Below are positions 22,697-31,755 of a stretch of DNA of 64,000 nt, in pieces. The position numbers and the translations under genes were made by a program. Positions within the stretch are counted from its first letter, which is position 1; every line of letters begins with the position of its first letter. The notes under the pieces were generated by a model that made no database searches, was not told where the DNA came from, and saw nothing but the letters and a program-made list of their open reading frames with translations. This stretch comes from an uncultured Lachnospiraceae bacterium (GTDB lineage Bacteria; Bacillota; Clostridia; Lachnospirales; Lachnospiraceae), in NCBI GenBank assembly GCA_910579505.1, contig CAJTTZ010000005.1, positions 137,794 to 201,793 of the forward strand. Direction: 5' to 3'.

Positions 22697-24601
22697 TTAG
22701 CGGCGGTCGGCGTGATGCTTTTCCTTCTCAAGGTACATCTGCCTGTCGGCAAGGGAAAACAGCTCCCGGATGTTCTCCGCGCCAAAACCGGCAGCGGGGC
22801 GCGCGGAAGCGTAACCGCAGCTGCAGGAAATATCGTAGGCTTTGCCGCTTAATTTGTTGTAGTTGTGGAGATAGGCGGCAATGGACTGCGCGCGTTTTTT
22901 CGATTCCTTTTCGGATAGGCCTGCGGTGAGCATATAAAATTCATCACCCGAAAAACGGGCGCAGATATCCCCCTTGGCGGCGGTGCTTTCAATCGCCTGT
23001 CCCAAAACCCGAATGGCAAAATCCCCTTCGGCGTGGCCGTAGGTGTCGTTGATGTCTTTCAGCCCGTCCATGTCGATCAGAAAGGCCGTGAGAGGAAGGT
23101 CTTCCGAGAGGGCGCGGTTTAAAAGCAACTCTTCCAGACGGTCATAGCCGTGTCTGTTGTAAAGGCCGGTCAGCGCATCCTTCATATAGATATCTTCCAG
23201 ACGGTCCACCAGCATGCCGGTACGCTTGGCTTCACAGACGCTCTGCAGCATCTGGTTGATGTTCATCTGCCACTGTACGAGACGGAACTGGTAGTCGATC
23301 CGGTTGTCCTCGTAGGCGAGGGCGATGTAGCCGAACTTTTTGTCTTCAAAATACAGCGGAACATAAATATACGCGCAGTCGGAACCGGCATAAAGATAAT
23401 CCGGCAGCAGGTTCTTTTTGAGGAAGCTGCATTCCGGCAGCCGTTTTCCGTTCCTGTAGGCAAATTTAAGAAGGATGGTATCGGTGTCCGAGGCGGTTTC
23501 CTCCCTGTTTGTGAGGGCGAGGATGTGGCTGGAGACGGAGTCCCAGTCGGCGTACAGGCACAGATAAAATTCCCTGCAGTGTTCCAGCTGCGGCAAAAAA
23601 TCCGTGAGCAGGTCCATACCCGCGTCGAGGTCCGTCACATGCTGCAGGGAGGACGACATGTTCATGGAGCCGAGTATGGAATTTTCCAGAGAGGCGATGC
23701 GGGAGGAAAGCGTCTGTGTAAAAAAGACGGCGTTGGCGTTTCCTATATGGCTGCAGCCGCAGGAGTTTCGGATCAGCGGCTCGGCAGACGGACCGGCAGC
23801 GCCGGGACTGCCGCCACGTATCAGCGCCAGCAGATTTTCAATAGCGCGGGCGCCAAGCTCATATACAGGAAAAGAGACGGTGGTGAGCATGGGGGAAGCG
23901 TTCCTGCCGTCAGGCGTATCGTCGCAGCCGGTTATGGCGATGTCTTCGGGTACGCGGTATCCTGCCGCAAGGGCGGAAGCGAGGAACATGAGGGCGAGCC
24001 TGTCATTGTAGCAGACCACGGCCTCTGGCGTCCCGGTACGGCAGAAAAAGTCCAGTGCCCGGTCTACATCACCGTTTTCATAGCTGCAGTGGTAAATATC
24101 GTTTTCGGCAGGCGTTTTCCCATGCTTTTTCAAGGCTTCCCGGTAATAGGATTCCCTCACGTCCGAGATATAGGATTCCGTGGAACAGCCCAGAAAACAG
24201 ATGCGGGATGCGCGGTGTACGGTCAGGAAATGGGAAGTCAGATCGCCTGTCATAGAGTTGTTTTCCAGTGAAACCACGGGAAAATGGGCGTCCTTTACGG
24301 CGATTTCCACAATCGGGCAGGAGAGCGTCTGTAACTGTTTCAGGATTTTACGGCGAAGCTCCTGCGAGATATAAGTGTCGGAGGCAAAAATGACGCCGTC
24401 AAAGCTGTCGTAGTTCGGGATATGAAGAATGCTCTCCTCGCCGCGCGCGTAGGAGCCGAGATTTTCCCCGTCAAGGGAGGTAAATATCTCTGCGGTATAT
24501 CCGTATTCCACGGCACGGTCGATGATACCCTGACAGACGCCCTGCTGGTAGTCGCCAAATATATGGGAGATAAATACGCCGATTTTTTTGGCATGATACA
24601 T
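22697..24601 (-). CDS. LacI-type sugar-binding domain fused to GGDEF domain (diguanylate cyclase-like)
   Basis: This 634-residue protein begins directly with a periplasmic-binding-protein-like type I fold (about 1-280: KKIGVFISHIFGDYQQGVCQGI, DGVIFAS, AITGCDDTPDGRNASPMLTTV) of the LacI effector-domain kind, with no helix-turn-helix and no signal peptide. A linker region (about 290-450) follows, then a GGDEF domain (about 470-634: MKDALTGLYNRHGYDRLEELL, LIDMDGLKDINDTYGHAEGD, RFSGDEFYML). The active loop reads SGDEF rather than GGDEF, which some active cyclases share; no RxxD inhibitory site is visible. It is therefore a soluble protein that could convert intracellular sugar binding into c-di-GMP synthesis. 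GGAAGGAGG eight bases before the ATG at 24601 fixes the start. It is convergent with the YesN gene, seven bases apart. Confidence 0.85.
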   Translation of the reverse strand: MYHAKKIGVFISHIFGDYQQGVCQGIIDRAVEYGYTAEIFTSLDGENLGSYARGEESILHIPNYDSFDGVIFASDTYISQELRRKILKQLQTLSCPIVEIAVKDAHFPVVSLENNSMTGDLTSHFLTVHRASRICFLGCSTESYISDVRESYYREALKKHGKTPAENDIYHCSYENGDVDRALDFFCRTGTPEAVVCYNDRLALMFLASALAAGYRVPEDIAITGCDDTPDGRNASPMLTTVSFPVYELGARAIENLLALIRGGSPGAAGPSAEPLIRNSCGCSHIGNANAVFFTQTLSSRIASLENSILGSMNMSSSLQHVTDLDAGMDLLTDFLPQLEHCREFYLCLYADWDSVSSHILALTNREETASDTDTILLKFAYRNGKRLPECSFLKKNLLPDYLYAGSDCAYIYVPLYFEDKKFGYIALAYEDNRIDYQFRLVQWQMNINQMLQSVCEAKRTGMLVDRLEDIYMKDALTGLYNRHGYDRLEELLLNRALSEDLPLTAFLIDMDGLKDINDTYGHAEGDFAIRVLGQAIESTAAKGDICARFSGDEFYMLTAGLSEKESKKRAQSIAAYLHNYNKLSGKAYDISCSCGYASARPAAGFGAENIRELFSLADRQMYLEKEKHHADRR

Positions 24602-24796
24602 AGAAAATGCCTCCTTCCGATACAACAAGTTCGCTTTCCACTTATTGTAAAGGAAGGGGAAGTGTTTTGCAATTTTTCCTTATGATAAAGTTAAATTAGC
24701 TAAAACAGCCCCGCGAAATTTGTTGTTATTTACAAGAAAAAAGCGAAACAGAATATGGTAAAATAAAAATCATCATTACTGTGAAGAGGGAAGTTT

Positions 24797-26821
24797 ATGA
24801 TTTGGGGTTATACACTGTGCGGTTTGGCAGCCTGCTGCTCGTTTGTCTACGCTATTATTACTTATAAAAGGAAAACACATCTGGCATACGTTACGGGCAA
24901 CATGTTTATGGCGTCATGCGCGGTGAACCTTACCTACATGGCGAGAATATGGGCGCGCACTTATTTTATGGCTTCTCTGACGACCAGCGCCTATTTTGTA
25001 TGTCTGGATTTTCTGGTTTTATGCATCTTCTATTATATCATAGAATTTACCGAGTCAAGAATCGAGAAGCCGCGTTTTAAGCGGGCCGTCATACTGACGA
25101 TCTGTCTTCTGAGCCTGAACGACGCGGTTATATTGATGGTCAACGTTTTCCATGAGCTCAATCTCCGCTACCAGTATCATGAGAACAGCGCTTATGCCAT
25201 AAAGTACATGTTTGAAGCGGAACCGTCCTTTTCTGTGCATCTTGCCTTTGTGTATGCGCTTGTGGCTGCGGCCTTTTTCATCCTAATCCGCAAGGCGGTT
25301 ACCGTGCCGAACATTTACCGGGCAAGATATGTCAACACACTTCTGGCGCTTTGCGTGATCGGCCTGTTTACGATCTTCTACATGGCTGGCATTTTGGAAC
25401 TGCCTTTGGATGTGTCGGTGCCCATCTACGGTTTTGTCTGTCCGCTTGTCTGCAGAAACACGTTCGATTATACTTCCAAGGGTATGTTAAATACGACCCG
25501 AAAGATGGTTTTAGAGTATATGGGTATGCCGATGATCCTTTTTGACTATGAGGGATATCTGGCGGATACAAACCGGGATATGCGGGAGCTTTTCCCGACA
25601 CTGGAAGATCAGGAAAACCAGATCAGCATGATGGACTTTTTGCAGCTTGGCGAGTTCCGGGATCTGCAGAGCGTTGAGACGGATCAGACCTTTGTGTGGG
25701 AAAATCCCGGCAGCGCGGGCGCGCGCGTCTATCACTGCGTATTCAGCTGTTTGAAGGACAAAAAGGGGCGAAACATCGGTCATCTTCTTATTATGAAAAA
25801 TCAGGAGACCGAGAGGGACATGCTTACCCGGCTCTATTCAAAAAACAGCTTCTATGCTGAGATGGACAAGCTGCTTGCAAAGGGCGTGTACCCCGTGACA
25901 GTTGTGGTGTGCAACGCCAACGGTATCGGACTCGTCAATGATGTGTACGGCTGGAAAAGGGGCAACGAACTGCTTCGGAAAGCAGCGGATCTTCTGCGGA
26001 AGAATCTGCCGCCCGACGCAGTTTTAGCGAGGCTTGCGGACGGTGATATGGCAGCTGCGCTCACGGAGGTGGAGCAGGAGTATGCGGTCCGCGCTTTTGA
26101 GAATATTAAGGAGCAGTATGGGGAAGCCAACGATACCGGAATTAATACAGATATCGAGTACGGGATCGCGGTGATCCGGGACCGGGAAAAAAGTGTGGAC
26201 GACGCGATAAGGGAGGCGGTCGAGAGCATGCGCACGAAGAAGCTGATGAACCAGTCTTCCCAGAAGAGCTCCCTTCTGGATTCCCTGACCCAGACGCTGA
26301 CGGAGAGCGATTATGAGACGGAGGAGCATGTGGAGCGGACGAGGGAGATGGCGATCAGGCTTGGGAAGGCGCTTCACCTGACGGACGGTGACCTGGGGAA
26401 ACTGGCTCTGCTGGCGGTGCTTCACGATATCGGGAAAATTGCCATTCCCCATTCGATTCTTTTAAAGCCCGGAAAACTGACGGATGCGGAGTGGGAGATC
26501 ATGAAGACCCACACGGAGAAAGGCTATCGGATTGCCAGCGCATCCAAGGAGCTTAAGCCCATCGGCGAATATATTCTGCACCACCATGAGCGGTGGGACG
26601 GCGGCGGGTATCCGGGAGGACTTGCGGGAGATGAAATTCCCCTTTTGTCCCGCATTATCACGGTGGTGGATTCCCATGACGTGATGGTGCACGACAGGCC
26701 GTACCACAAGGCAATGAGCGCGGAGGCGGCAGAGGAGGAACTTCGCCGCTGTGCGGGCACACAGTTTGATCCGAATCTGGTGGAAGTGTTCCTGGAGGTG
26801 CTGAAAGAGGAGGCATCGTGA
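24797..26821 (+). CDS. Membrane HD-GYP protein with degenerate GGDEF domain
   Basis: This 674-residue protein has about seven N-terminal spans (residues 1-225, 7TM histidine-kinase N-terminal type), a PAS-like region (about 235-335), a GGDEF-like domain (about 340-485) and a C-terminal HD-GYP domain (about 500-674). The GGDEF active loop is ruined (LADGDMA), so that domain is probably regulatory. The HD-GYP motifs are intact: HD at His543-Asp544 in LHDIGKIAIP, HHERWDGGGYPGG and the VVDSHD segment. HD-GYP enzymes hydrolyse c-di-GMP to GMP. It is divergent from the LacI-GGDEF gene, so synthesis and degradation genes stand back to back. RBS GAGGG before ATG 24797. Confidence 0.85.
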   Translation: MIWGYTLCGLAACCSFVYAIITYKRKTHLAYVTGNMFMASCAVNLTYMARIWARTYFMASLTTSAYFVCLDFLVLCIFYYIIEFTESRIEKPRFKRAVILTICLLSLNDAVILMVNVFHELNLRYQYHENSAYAIKYMFEAEPSFSVHLAFVYALVAAAFFILIRKAVTVPNIYRARYVNTLLALCVIGLFTIFYMAGILELPLDVSVPIYGFVCPLVCRNTFDYTSKGMLNTTRKMVLEYMGMPMILFDYEGYLADTNRDMRELFPTLEDQENQISMMDFLQLGEFRDLQSVETDQTFVWENPGSAGARVYHCVFSCLKDKKGRNIGHLLIMKNQETERDMLTRLYSKNSFYAEMDKLLAKGVYPVTVVVCNANGIGLVNDVYGWKRGNELLRKAADLLRKNLPPDAVLARLADGDMAAALTEVEQEYAVRAFENIKEQYGEANDTGINTDIEYGIAVIRDREKSVDDAIREAVESMRTKKLMNQSSQKSSLLDSLTQTLTESDYETEEHVERTREMAIRLGKALHLTDGDLGKLALLAVLHDIGKIAIPHSILLKPGKLTDAEWEIMKTHTEKGYRIASASKELKPIGEYILHHHERWDGGGYPGGLAGDEIPLLSRIITVVDSHDVMVHDRPYHKAMSAEAAEEELRRCAGTQFDPNLVEVFLEVLKEEAS

Positions 26822-26848
26822 CGCTGCCTGCCGCTTCGAAAATAGGAA

Positions 26849-26877
26849 TTGACAAAAGGCTTTCCATTGACTATAGT
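26849..26877 (+). promoter_or_regulatory. Sigma-A promoter of the valS T-box leader
   Basis: TTGACA (26849-26854), 17 bases, TATAGT (26872-26877), immediately ahead of the T-box leader. Confidence 0.8.
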
Positions 26878-26884
26878 ATTAGAT

Positions 26885-27164
26885 AATTGTAAAGGTGATG
26901 ACAGAGAGGAGTACACAAAGGCCGCCGCCAGAGAGGGGAAACGGAAGCTGGGAGTTTCCTTCGGAGAGGACTTGTGGAACGTGGCTCTGGAACCGGGAGG
27001 CAGAATGTTTTCGCGGATGGCATGGCGGAAACGGCAGTAAGCGTCCACGTCTGATCCCCGTTAACGGATCAGAGGCCGGAAGATTCCGGCTTCGATGAGT
27101 GATAAATGAAGGTGGTACCGCGTAACTACGCCCTTTGTACAGGAGACTGGCAGAGGGCGTTTTT
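26885..27164 (+). promoter_or_regulatory. Valine T-box riboswitch
   Basis: The leader has the T-box core GGTGGTACCGCG (27111-27122) followed by a terminator stem CGCCCT/AGGGCG (27129-27159) and TTTTT. In stem I, CAGAG pairs with CTCTG; the AGTA-type bulge (GGAGTAC) faces GAAC followed by GTG (26981-26983), the expected place of the specifier codon. GTG reads valine, matching the gene downstream. Uncharged tRNA-Val binding would favour the antiterminator and switch valS on. About 130 further leader bases, with a GAAATGC/GCATTTC hairpin at 27197-27213, lie before the start codon. Confidence 0.9.
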
Positions 27165-27292
27165 GCGCGCATGGAAGCATTGAGCAACGCGAACGGGAAA
27201 TGCGAAGCATTTCGAGTCTGCTTATGCGCAGAGACAGAAAGCGTCAGAGACAGAGTCGGAAAGCGTCAGAGTAAAATCAAGGAGGACACACT

Positions 27293-29989
27293 ATGGGCAG
27301 AGAACTTGCGAAAACCTACGATCCGAAAGGCATCGAGGACAGATTATACCAGAAATGGCTGGACAAAAAATATTTCCACGCCGAGGTGGACAGGACGAAA
27401 ACGCCGTTCACCATCGTGATCCCGCCCCCGAACATCACGGGGCAGCTCCACATGGGGCATGCCCTTGACAATACCATGCAGGACATTCTGATCCGTTACA
27501 AGAGGATGCAGGGGTACAATGCGCTCTGGCAGCCGGGGACGGACCATGCCTCCATCGCTACCGAGGTAAAAATCATCGAGAAGCTCAAGGAGGAGGGGAT
27601 CGACAAGAACGATCTCGGCAGGGAAGGTTTCCTCGAGCGCGCGTGGGACTGGAAGAAGGAGTACGGCGGGCGCATTGTCTCCCAGCTTAAGAAACTCGGC
27701 TCTTCCTGCGACTGGGACAGGGAGCGGTTCACCATGGACGAGGGCTGCAACAAAGCGGTCACGGAAGTGTTTGTGAAGATGCACGAGAAAGGCTGGATTT
27801 ACAAGGGAAGCCGCATCATCAACTGGTGTCCTGTATGCAACACTTCCATTTCCGACGCGGAGGTGGAGTATGAGGAGCAGAACGGACATTTCTGGCATAT
27901 CAAGTACCCGCTGGTTGACCAGAACGGTCAGCCCAGCAGGACGGAGTTTCTGGAGTTTGCGACCACCCGCCCGGAGACGATGCTCGGCGATACGGCGGTG
28001 GCGGTGAATCCGAACGATGAGAGATATACTTATTTAAAGGGAAGACAGGTATGGCTTCCGATTGTGAATAAGGCGATTCCCGTGGTGGAGGATGAGTATG
28101 TGGACATGGAGTTCGGGACAGGTGTTGTGAAGATCACGCCCGCTCATGACCCGAACGATTTCGAAGTCGGAAAACGCCACAATCTGCCGGAAGTCAATAT
28201 CATGAACGACGACGCCACCATCAACGCAAACGGCGGCAAATATGAAGGGCTGGACCGCTACGAGGCGAGGAAACGGATTGTGGAAGAGCTGGAAAAAGAG
28301 GGGCTTCTCGTGCGGATCGAGGACTATTCCCACAACGTAGGCACCCATGACCGCTGTAAGACGACCATTGAGCCGATGATTAAGAAACAGTGGTTCGTGA
28401 AGATGGACGAGCTGATTAAACCTGCGGTGGAGGCGGTGAAGAAAGGCGAGATCAAGCTGATTCCTGAGCGCATGGACAAGATCTACTACAACTGGACCGA
28501 CAATATCCGCGACTGGTGCATCAGCCGCCAGCTCTGGTGGGGACACAGGATTCCCGCTTACTACTGCGACAAGTGCGGGGAGATCGTAGTGGCGAAGGAG
28601 GCGCCGGCGGTGTGCCCGAAGTGCGGCGAAACCCATTTTACCCAGGACCCCGATACGCTGGACACATGGTTCTCTTCGGCCCTTTGGCCTTTTTCCACGC
28701 TGGGGTGGCCTGAAAAGACGGAGGATCTGGATTACTTCTATCCTACGGATGTGCTGGTGACTGGATATGACATTATCTTTTTCTGGGTCATCCGCATGAT
28801 CTTCTCCGGCTATGAGCAGATGGGGGAAAAGCCTTTTAAGACGGTGCTCTTCCACGGCCTTGTGAGGGATTCACAGGGGCGCAAAATGAGTAAGTCGCTG
28901 GGCAACGGCATCGACCCGCTGGAGATCATCGACCAGTACGGCGCGGACGCGCTCCGCCTTACGCTGATCACGGGAAACGCGCCCGGCAACGATATGCGTT
29001 TCTACTATGAAAGAGTGGAGGCGAGCAGGAACTTTGCAAACAAAGTCTGGAATGCGTCCCGCTTCATCATGATGAACATGGACCAGGAGGAGGAGAAAAC
29101 AGGAAAGCGCGGCTGGGAGACGACCTACGGGGAGATCAGGGAAAGCCTGTACCCGGTGGACAAGTGGATTCTCTCCAAACTGAATACGCTTGTAAAAGAG
29201 GTAACGGATAATATGGACAACTTTGAGCTCGGTATCGCCGTGCAGAAGGTGTACGATTTTATCTGGGACGAGTTCTGCGACTGGTATATCGAGATGGTGA
29301 AGCCCCGCCTGTACAGCACTGAGGCCGGTGAGGAAGAGGGAAAGCGGGCGGCGCTGTGGACATTACAGAATGTGCTTACCTCCGCATTGAAGCTGCTGCA
29401 TCCTTACATGCCTTTCATCACGGAGGAAATTTTCTGCACGCTGCAGACAAAAGAAGAATCCATCATGGTGTCCGAGTGGCCCGTTTTCCGGGAGGACAGA
29501 CAGTTTGTAAAAGAAGAGAACGCGATTTCCCTGATGAAAGAGGCGGTGCGCGGCATCCGCAACGTGAGGACGGAGATGAATGTGGCGCCGGGCAAAAAGG
29601 CGGCAGTCTATGTGGTCAGCGAAAACGAGGACGTGCGGCAAATCTTTGAGGAGGGCAGGCAGTTCTTTACTTCGCTTGCGGCGGCGTCTGGACTGACTGT
29701 GCAGGCAGACAGAAGCGGTATCGACGACAGCGCCGTTTCGGTGGTGATCCCGAACGCGACGGTTTATATTCCGTTTGAGGAGCTGGTGGATATCGCGCAG
29801 GAGATCGAGCGTCTGAAAAAGGAGCAGAAGAGACTGGAGGGCGAACTTTTGAGAGTGCAGGGGATGCTTGGCAACGAAAAGTTTATGTCCAAAGCGCCGA
29901 AGCAGAAGGTGGACGAGGAGCGCGCAAAGCTTGAAAAATATACACAGATGAAGGCGCAGGTGGAGGAAAGGCTGGCACAGCTTATGTAA
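27293..29989 (+). CDS. valS: Valyl-tRNA synthetase
   Basis: This 898-residue class I synthetase charges tRNA-Val. The HIGH signature is HMGH (residues 53-56) within PPPNITGQLHMGH, and KMSKS is at 531-535. The editing (CP1) domain lies between them (TTRPETMLGDTAVAVNP), a Cys-rich zinc segment (CDKCGEIVV...CPKCGE) is present around residue 425-445, and the C-terminal tail is a coiled coil (EIERLKKEQKRLEGELLRVQ) as in bacterial ValRS. Length is normal. AAGGAGG precedes the ATG. Expression is controlled by the T-box leader upstream. FolC, encoded two genes downstream, often follows valS in Firmicutes. Confidence 0.97.
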   Translation: MGRELAKTYDPKGIEDRLYQKWLDKKYFHAEVDRTKTPFTIVIPPPNITGQLHMGHALDNTMQDILIRYKRMQGYNALWQPGTDHASIATEVKIIEKLKEEGIDKNDLGREGFLERAWDWKKEYGGRIVSQLKKLGSSCDWDRERFTMDEGCNKAVTEVFVKMHEKGWIYKGSRIINWCPVCNTSISDAEVEYEEQNGHFWHIKYPLVDQNGQPSRTEFLEFATTRPETMLGDTAVAVNPNDERYTYLKGRQVWLPIVNKAIPVVEDEYVDMEFGTGVVKITPAHDPNDFEVGKRHNLPEVNIMNDDATINANGGKYEGLDRYEARKRIVEELEKEGLLVRIEDYSHNVGTHDRCKTTIEPMIKKQWFVKMDELIKPAVEAVKKGEIKLIPERMDKIYYNWTDNIRDWCISRQLWWGHRIPAYYCDKCGEIVVAKEAPAVCPKCGETHFTQDPDTLDTWFSSALWPFSTLGWPEKTEDLDYFYPTDVLVTGYDIIFFWVIRMIFSGYEQMGEKPFKTVLFHGLVRDSQGRKMSKSLGNGIDPLEIIDQYGADALRLTLITGNAPGNDMRFYYERVEASRNFANKVWNASRFIMMNMDQEEEKTGKRGWETTYGEIRESLYPVDKWILSKLNTLVKEVTDNMDNFELGIAVQKVYDFIWDEFCDWYIEMVKPRLYSTEAGEEEGKRAALWTLQNVLTSALKLLHPYMPFITEEIFCTLQTKEESIMVSEWPVFREDRQFVKEENAISLMKEAVRGIRNVRTEMNVAPGKKAAVYVVSENEDVRQIFEEGRQFFTSLAAASGLTVQADRSGIDDSAVSVVIPNATVYIPFEELVDIAQEIERLKKEQKRLEGELLRVQGMLGNEKFMSKAPKQKVDEERAKLEKYTQMKAQVEERLAQLM

Positions 29990-30151
29990 GCGCGGTTTTC
30001 GAAGGGCGTGGGTTGAACTATGGAAAAATTTTCTCCAATAACCACTGGAAAAGTAGGGCGATATGGTGTAAGGTATAGGTAGGAGTTAGTACGATAGGAC
30101 TATATGGCATATGCGTCATAATATATAGTATAAAGGAAGGAGGTGAGTCTC

Positions 30152-31729
30152 GTGGCAGAGGTGAATCTGTCAGCGGAGCAGCTTAATAAATTGAAAGCGG
30201 CAATGGCGAGGGCGAAGGGCCTGGACCCTCAGGCAGCATTGCAGAAGGCGGCGGCCGCACAGCCGGCAGCGACAGTGGAAACCAAAGCCGAACCCGAAAC
30301 CGCGGCGGAAACTGCGGTGGCGGTTGAGACGAGAATGCCTCCTACGGAGTCGAATCTGGCGGAAGGCACATATCTGCGGATTGACGAGGACGAGATGGCG
30401 GCGTGGCTTTACCTCACACCACCGGTCGAGGGACAGACATATACGAAGCGTGATCTGGAGAATTATCTGGAGTTAAACGGAGTGGTCAAAGGCTATCACA
30501 GCTCCAACCTGTCGGCGATGGTTAAGAAAAAGGTATATGACAGGGAAATTCTGGTAGCCAGGGGCGCGGAGACCAAGCCCGGAACGGACGGCTACTTCGA
30601 ATATCTTTTTGCGCCGGAAGAGCATGTCGGACCTAAGGTGAATGAGGACGGCTCGGTGGATTACTCCAGCATGAGCGCTCTGCAGAACGTGCATAAGGGC
30701 GACAAGGTGGCGGTTTATCATTATGCGGAACAGGGTGTGGACGGTTATACGGTCTTAGGAGGGCAGATGAAGGCTGATCCCGTAAGAGACCTGCCGCCCA
30801 TGAGAGGAAAGGGCATCACCAGGGAAAACGGCGTTTACTATGCACAGAGCGACGGCAAGATTGAGGTCAAGGACGGCAAGATCGACATCCAGAATGTGCA
30901 TGAGATAATGGGTGATGTGGACGCGATTATCGGCAAGATCGAGTTTTTTGGAGACGTTATTGTCAACGGCAACGTGGAGGGCGGCATCGTCATCCGTGCC
31001 GGACGAAATATAGAGATTCATGGGACCACAGGAGCAGCTTCGCTGTATGCCGGCGGAGACGTGATGCTTACGCGGGGCATTCAGGGCGGCGGTAAAATTT
31101 CGGCAAGGGGAAATGTCTTTGCCGAGTTTATTGAGAACACCACAGTGGAGGCCGGAGGCCTGGTACAGGCAAATGTCATTCTGAACGCGAAGGTGACGGC
31201 AAAGGATAAGGTAATTACCATCGGCAAGAGAGGCGCGATTATCGGCGGCTATACCCATGCGCTTAAGTGCATAGAGGCGATGACGGCGGGAAATGACGCG
31301 GAGCTGAAGACCGTTCTGCACAGTGGCTATGATCCGGAGTCCTTTGATAAGCTTCTGGAGGCGAGACGCAAGGAGGCGGAAATCAAGGAGAAGCTATCCA
31401 AGCTGGTGGACACCATGACGGAGGCGCTGCGCGAGAAACGTATGCGGGGTGCGGGCACCTCAAAGAACACGGAGGCAAGCCTTCTGGAGTGGAATCACCT
31501 GAAAGATGAGTATTTTGTGGAGCTGGACAGGATAGGCCATGAGAGAGAGGAACTGGAGACGACCATGGAAGTCGGAAGGGATTCCTACATTAAGATCGAC
31601 GGTAATATTTATCGAAATGTGGTCATTGGCGTCAATGCCGAGAGAATGACCCTCGAACGCAGCACCAGCTTTATGAAATATGCCGCGGAAAAGGGTGTCA
31701 TTGAGGGGACGGTAATCATACACAACTGA
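30152..31729 (+). CDS. FapA family protein (DUF342)
   Basis: This 525-residue protein has an Ala/Glu-rich N-terminal region (about 1-65), the FapA N-terminal domain (about 70-250, with DLENYLELNGVVKGYH and VHKGDKVAVYHYAEQGVDGYTV), a beta-helix of short repeats (about 255-400: GDVIVNGNVEGGIVIRAGRNIEIHG, GGDVMLTRGIQGGG) and a C-terminal coiled coil. The GTG at 30152 follows AGGAGG by seven bases; an earlier in-frame GTG at 30143 would overlap the ribosome binding site. DUF342 proteins are widespread in Clostridia and Bacillus; FapA regulates FtsH-type or polymer-related processes in some species, but no general role is set. Here it sits between valS and folC. Confidence 0.8.
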   Translation: MAEVNLSAEQLNKLKAAMARAKGLDPQAALQKAAAAQPAATVETKAEPETAAETAVAVETRMPPTESNLAEGTYLRIDEDEMAAWLYLTPPVEGQTYTKRDLENYLELNGVVKGYHSSNLSAMVKKKVYDREILVARGAETKPGTDGYFEYLFAPEEHVGPKVNEDGSVDYSSMSALQNVHKGDKVAVYHYAEQGVDGYTVLGGQMKADPVRDLPPMRGKGITRENGVYYAQSDGKIEVKDGKIDIQNVHEIMGDVDAIIGKIEFFGDVIVNGNVEGGIVIRAGRNIEIHGTTGAASLYAGGDVMLTRGIQGGGKISARGNVFAEFIENTTVEAGGLVQANVILNAKVTAKDKVITIGKRGAIIGGYTHALKCIEAMTAGNDAELKTVLHSGYDPESFDKLLEARRKEAEIKEKLSKLVDTMTEALREKRMRGAGTSKNTEASLLEWNHLKDEYFVELDRIGHEREELETTMEVGRDSYIKIDGNIYRNVVIGVNAERMTLERSTSFMKYAAEKGVIEGTVIIHN

Positions 31730-31755
31730 TGCCTGCAGCGGCTCATGGAGATAAG

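Noticed and set aside
23150..24271. 373-codon open frame on the plus strand
   Set aside because: Antisense to the sugar-sensor GGDEF gene, which has clear domains and an optimal ribosome binding site.
30020..30082. 20-residue ORF (MEKFSPITTGKVGRYGVRYR) between valS and the FapA gene
   Set aside because: No ribosome binding site was visible and the peptide has no known family; it may be translated but cannot be supported.
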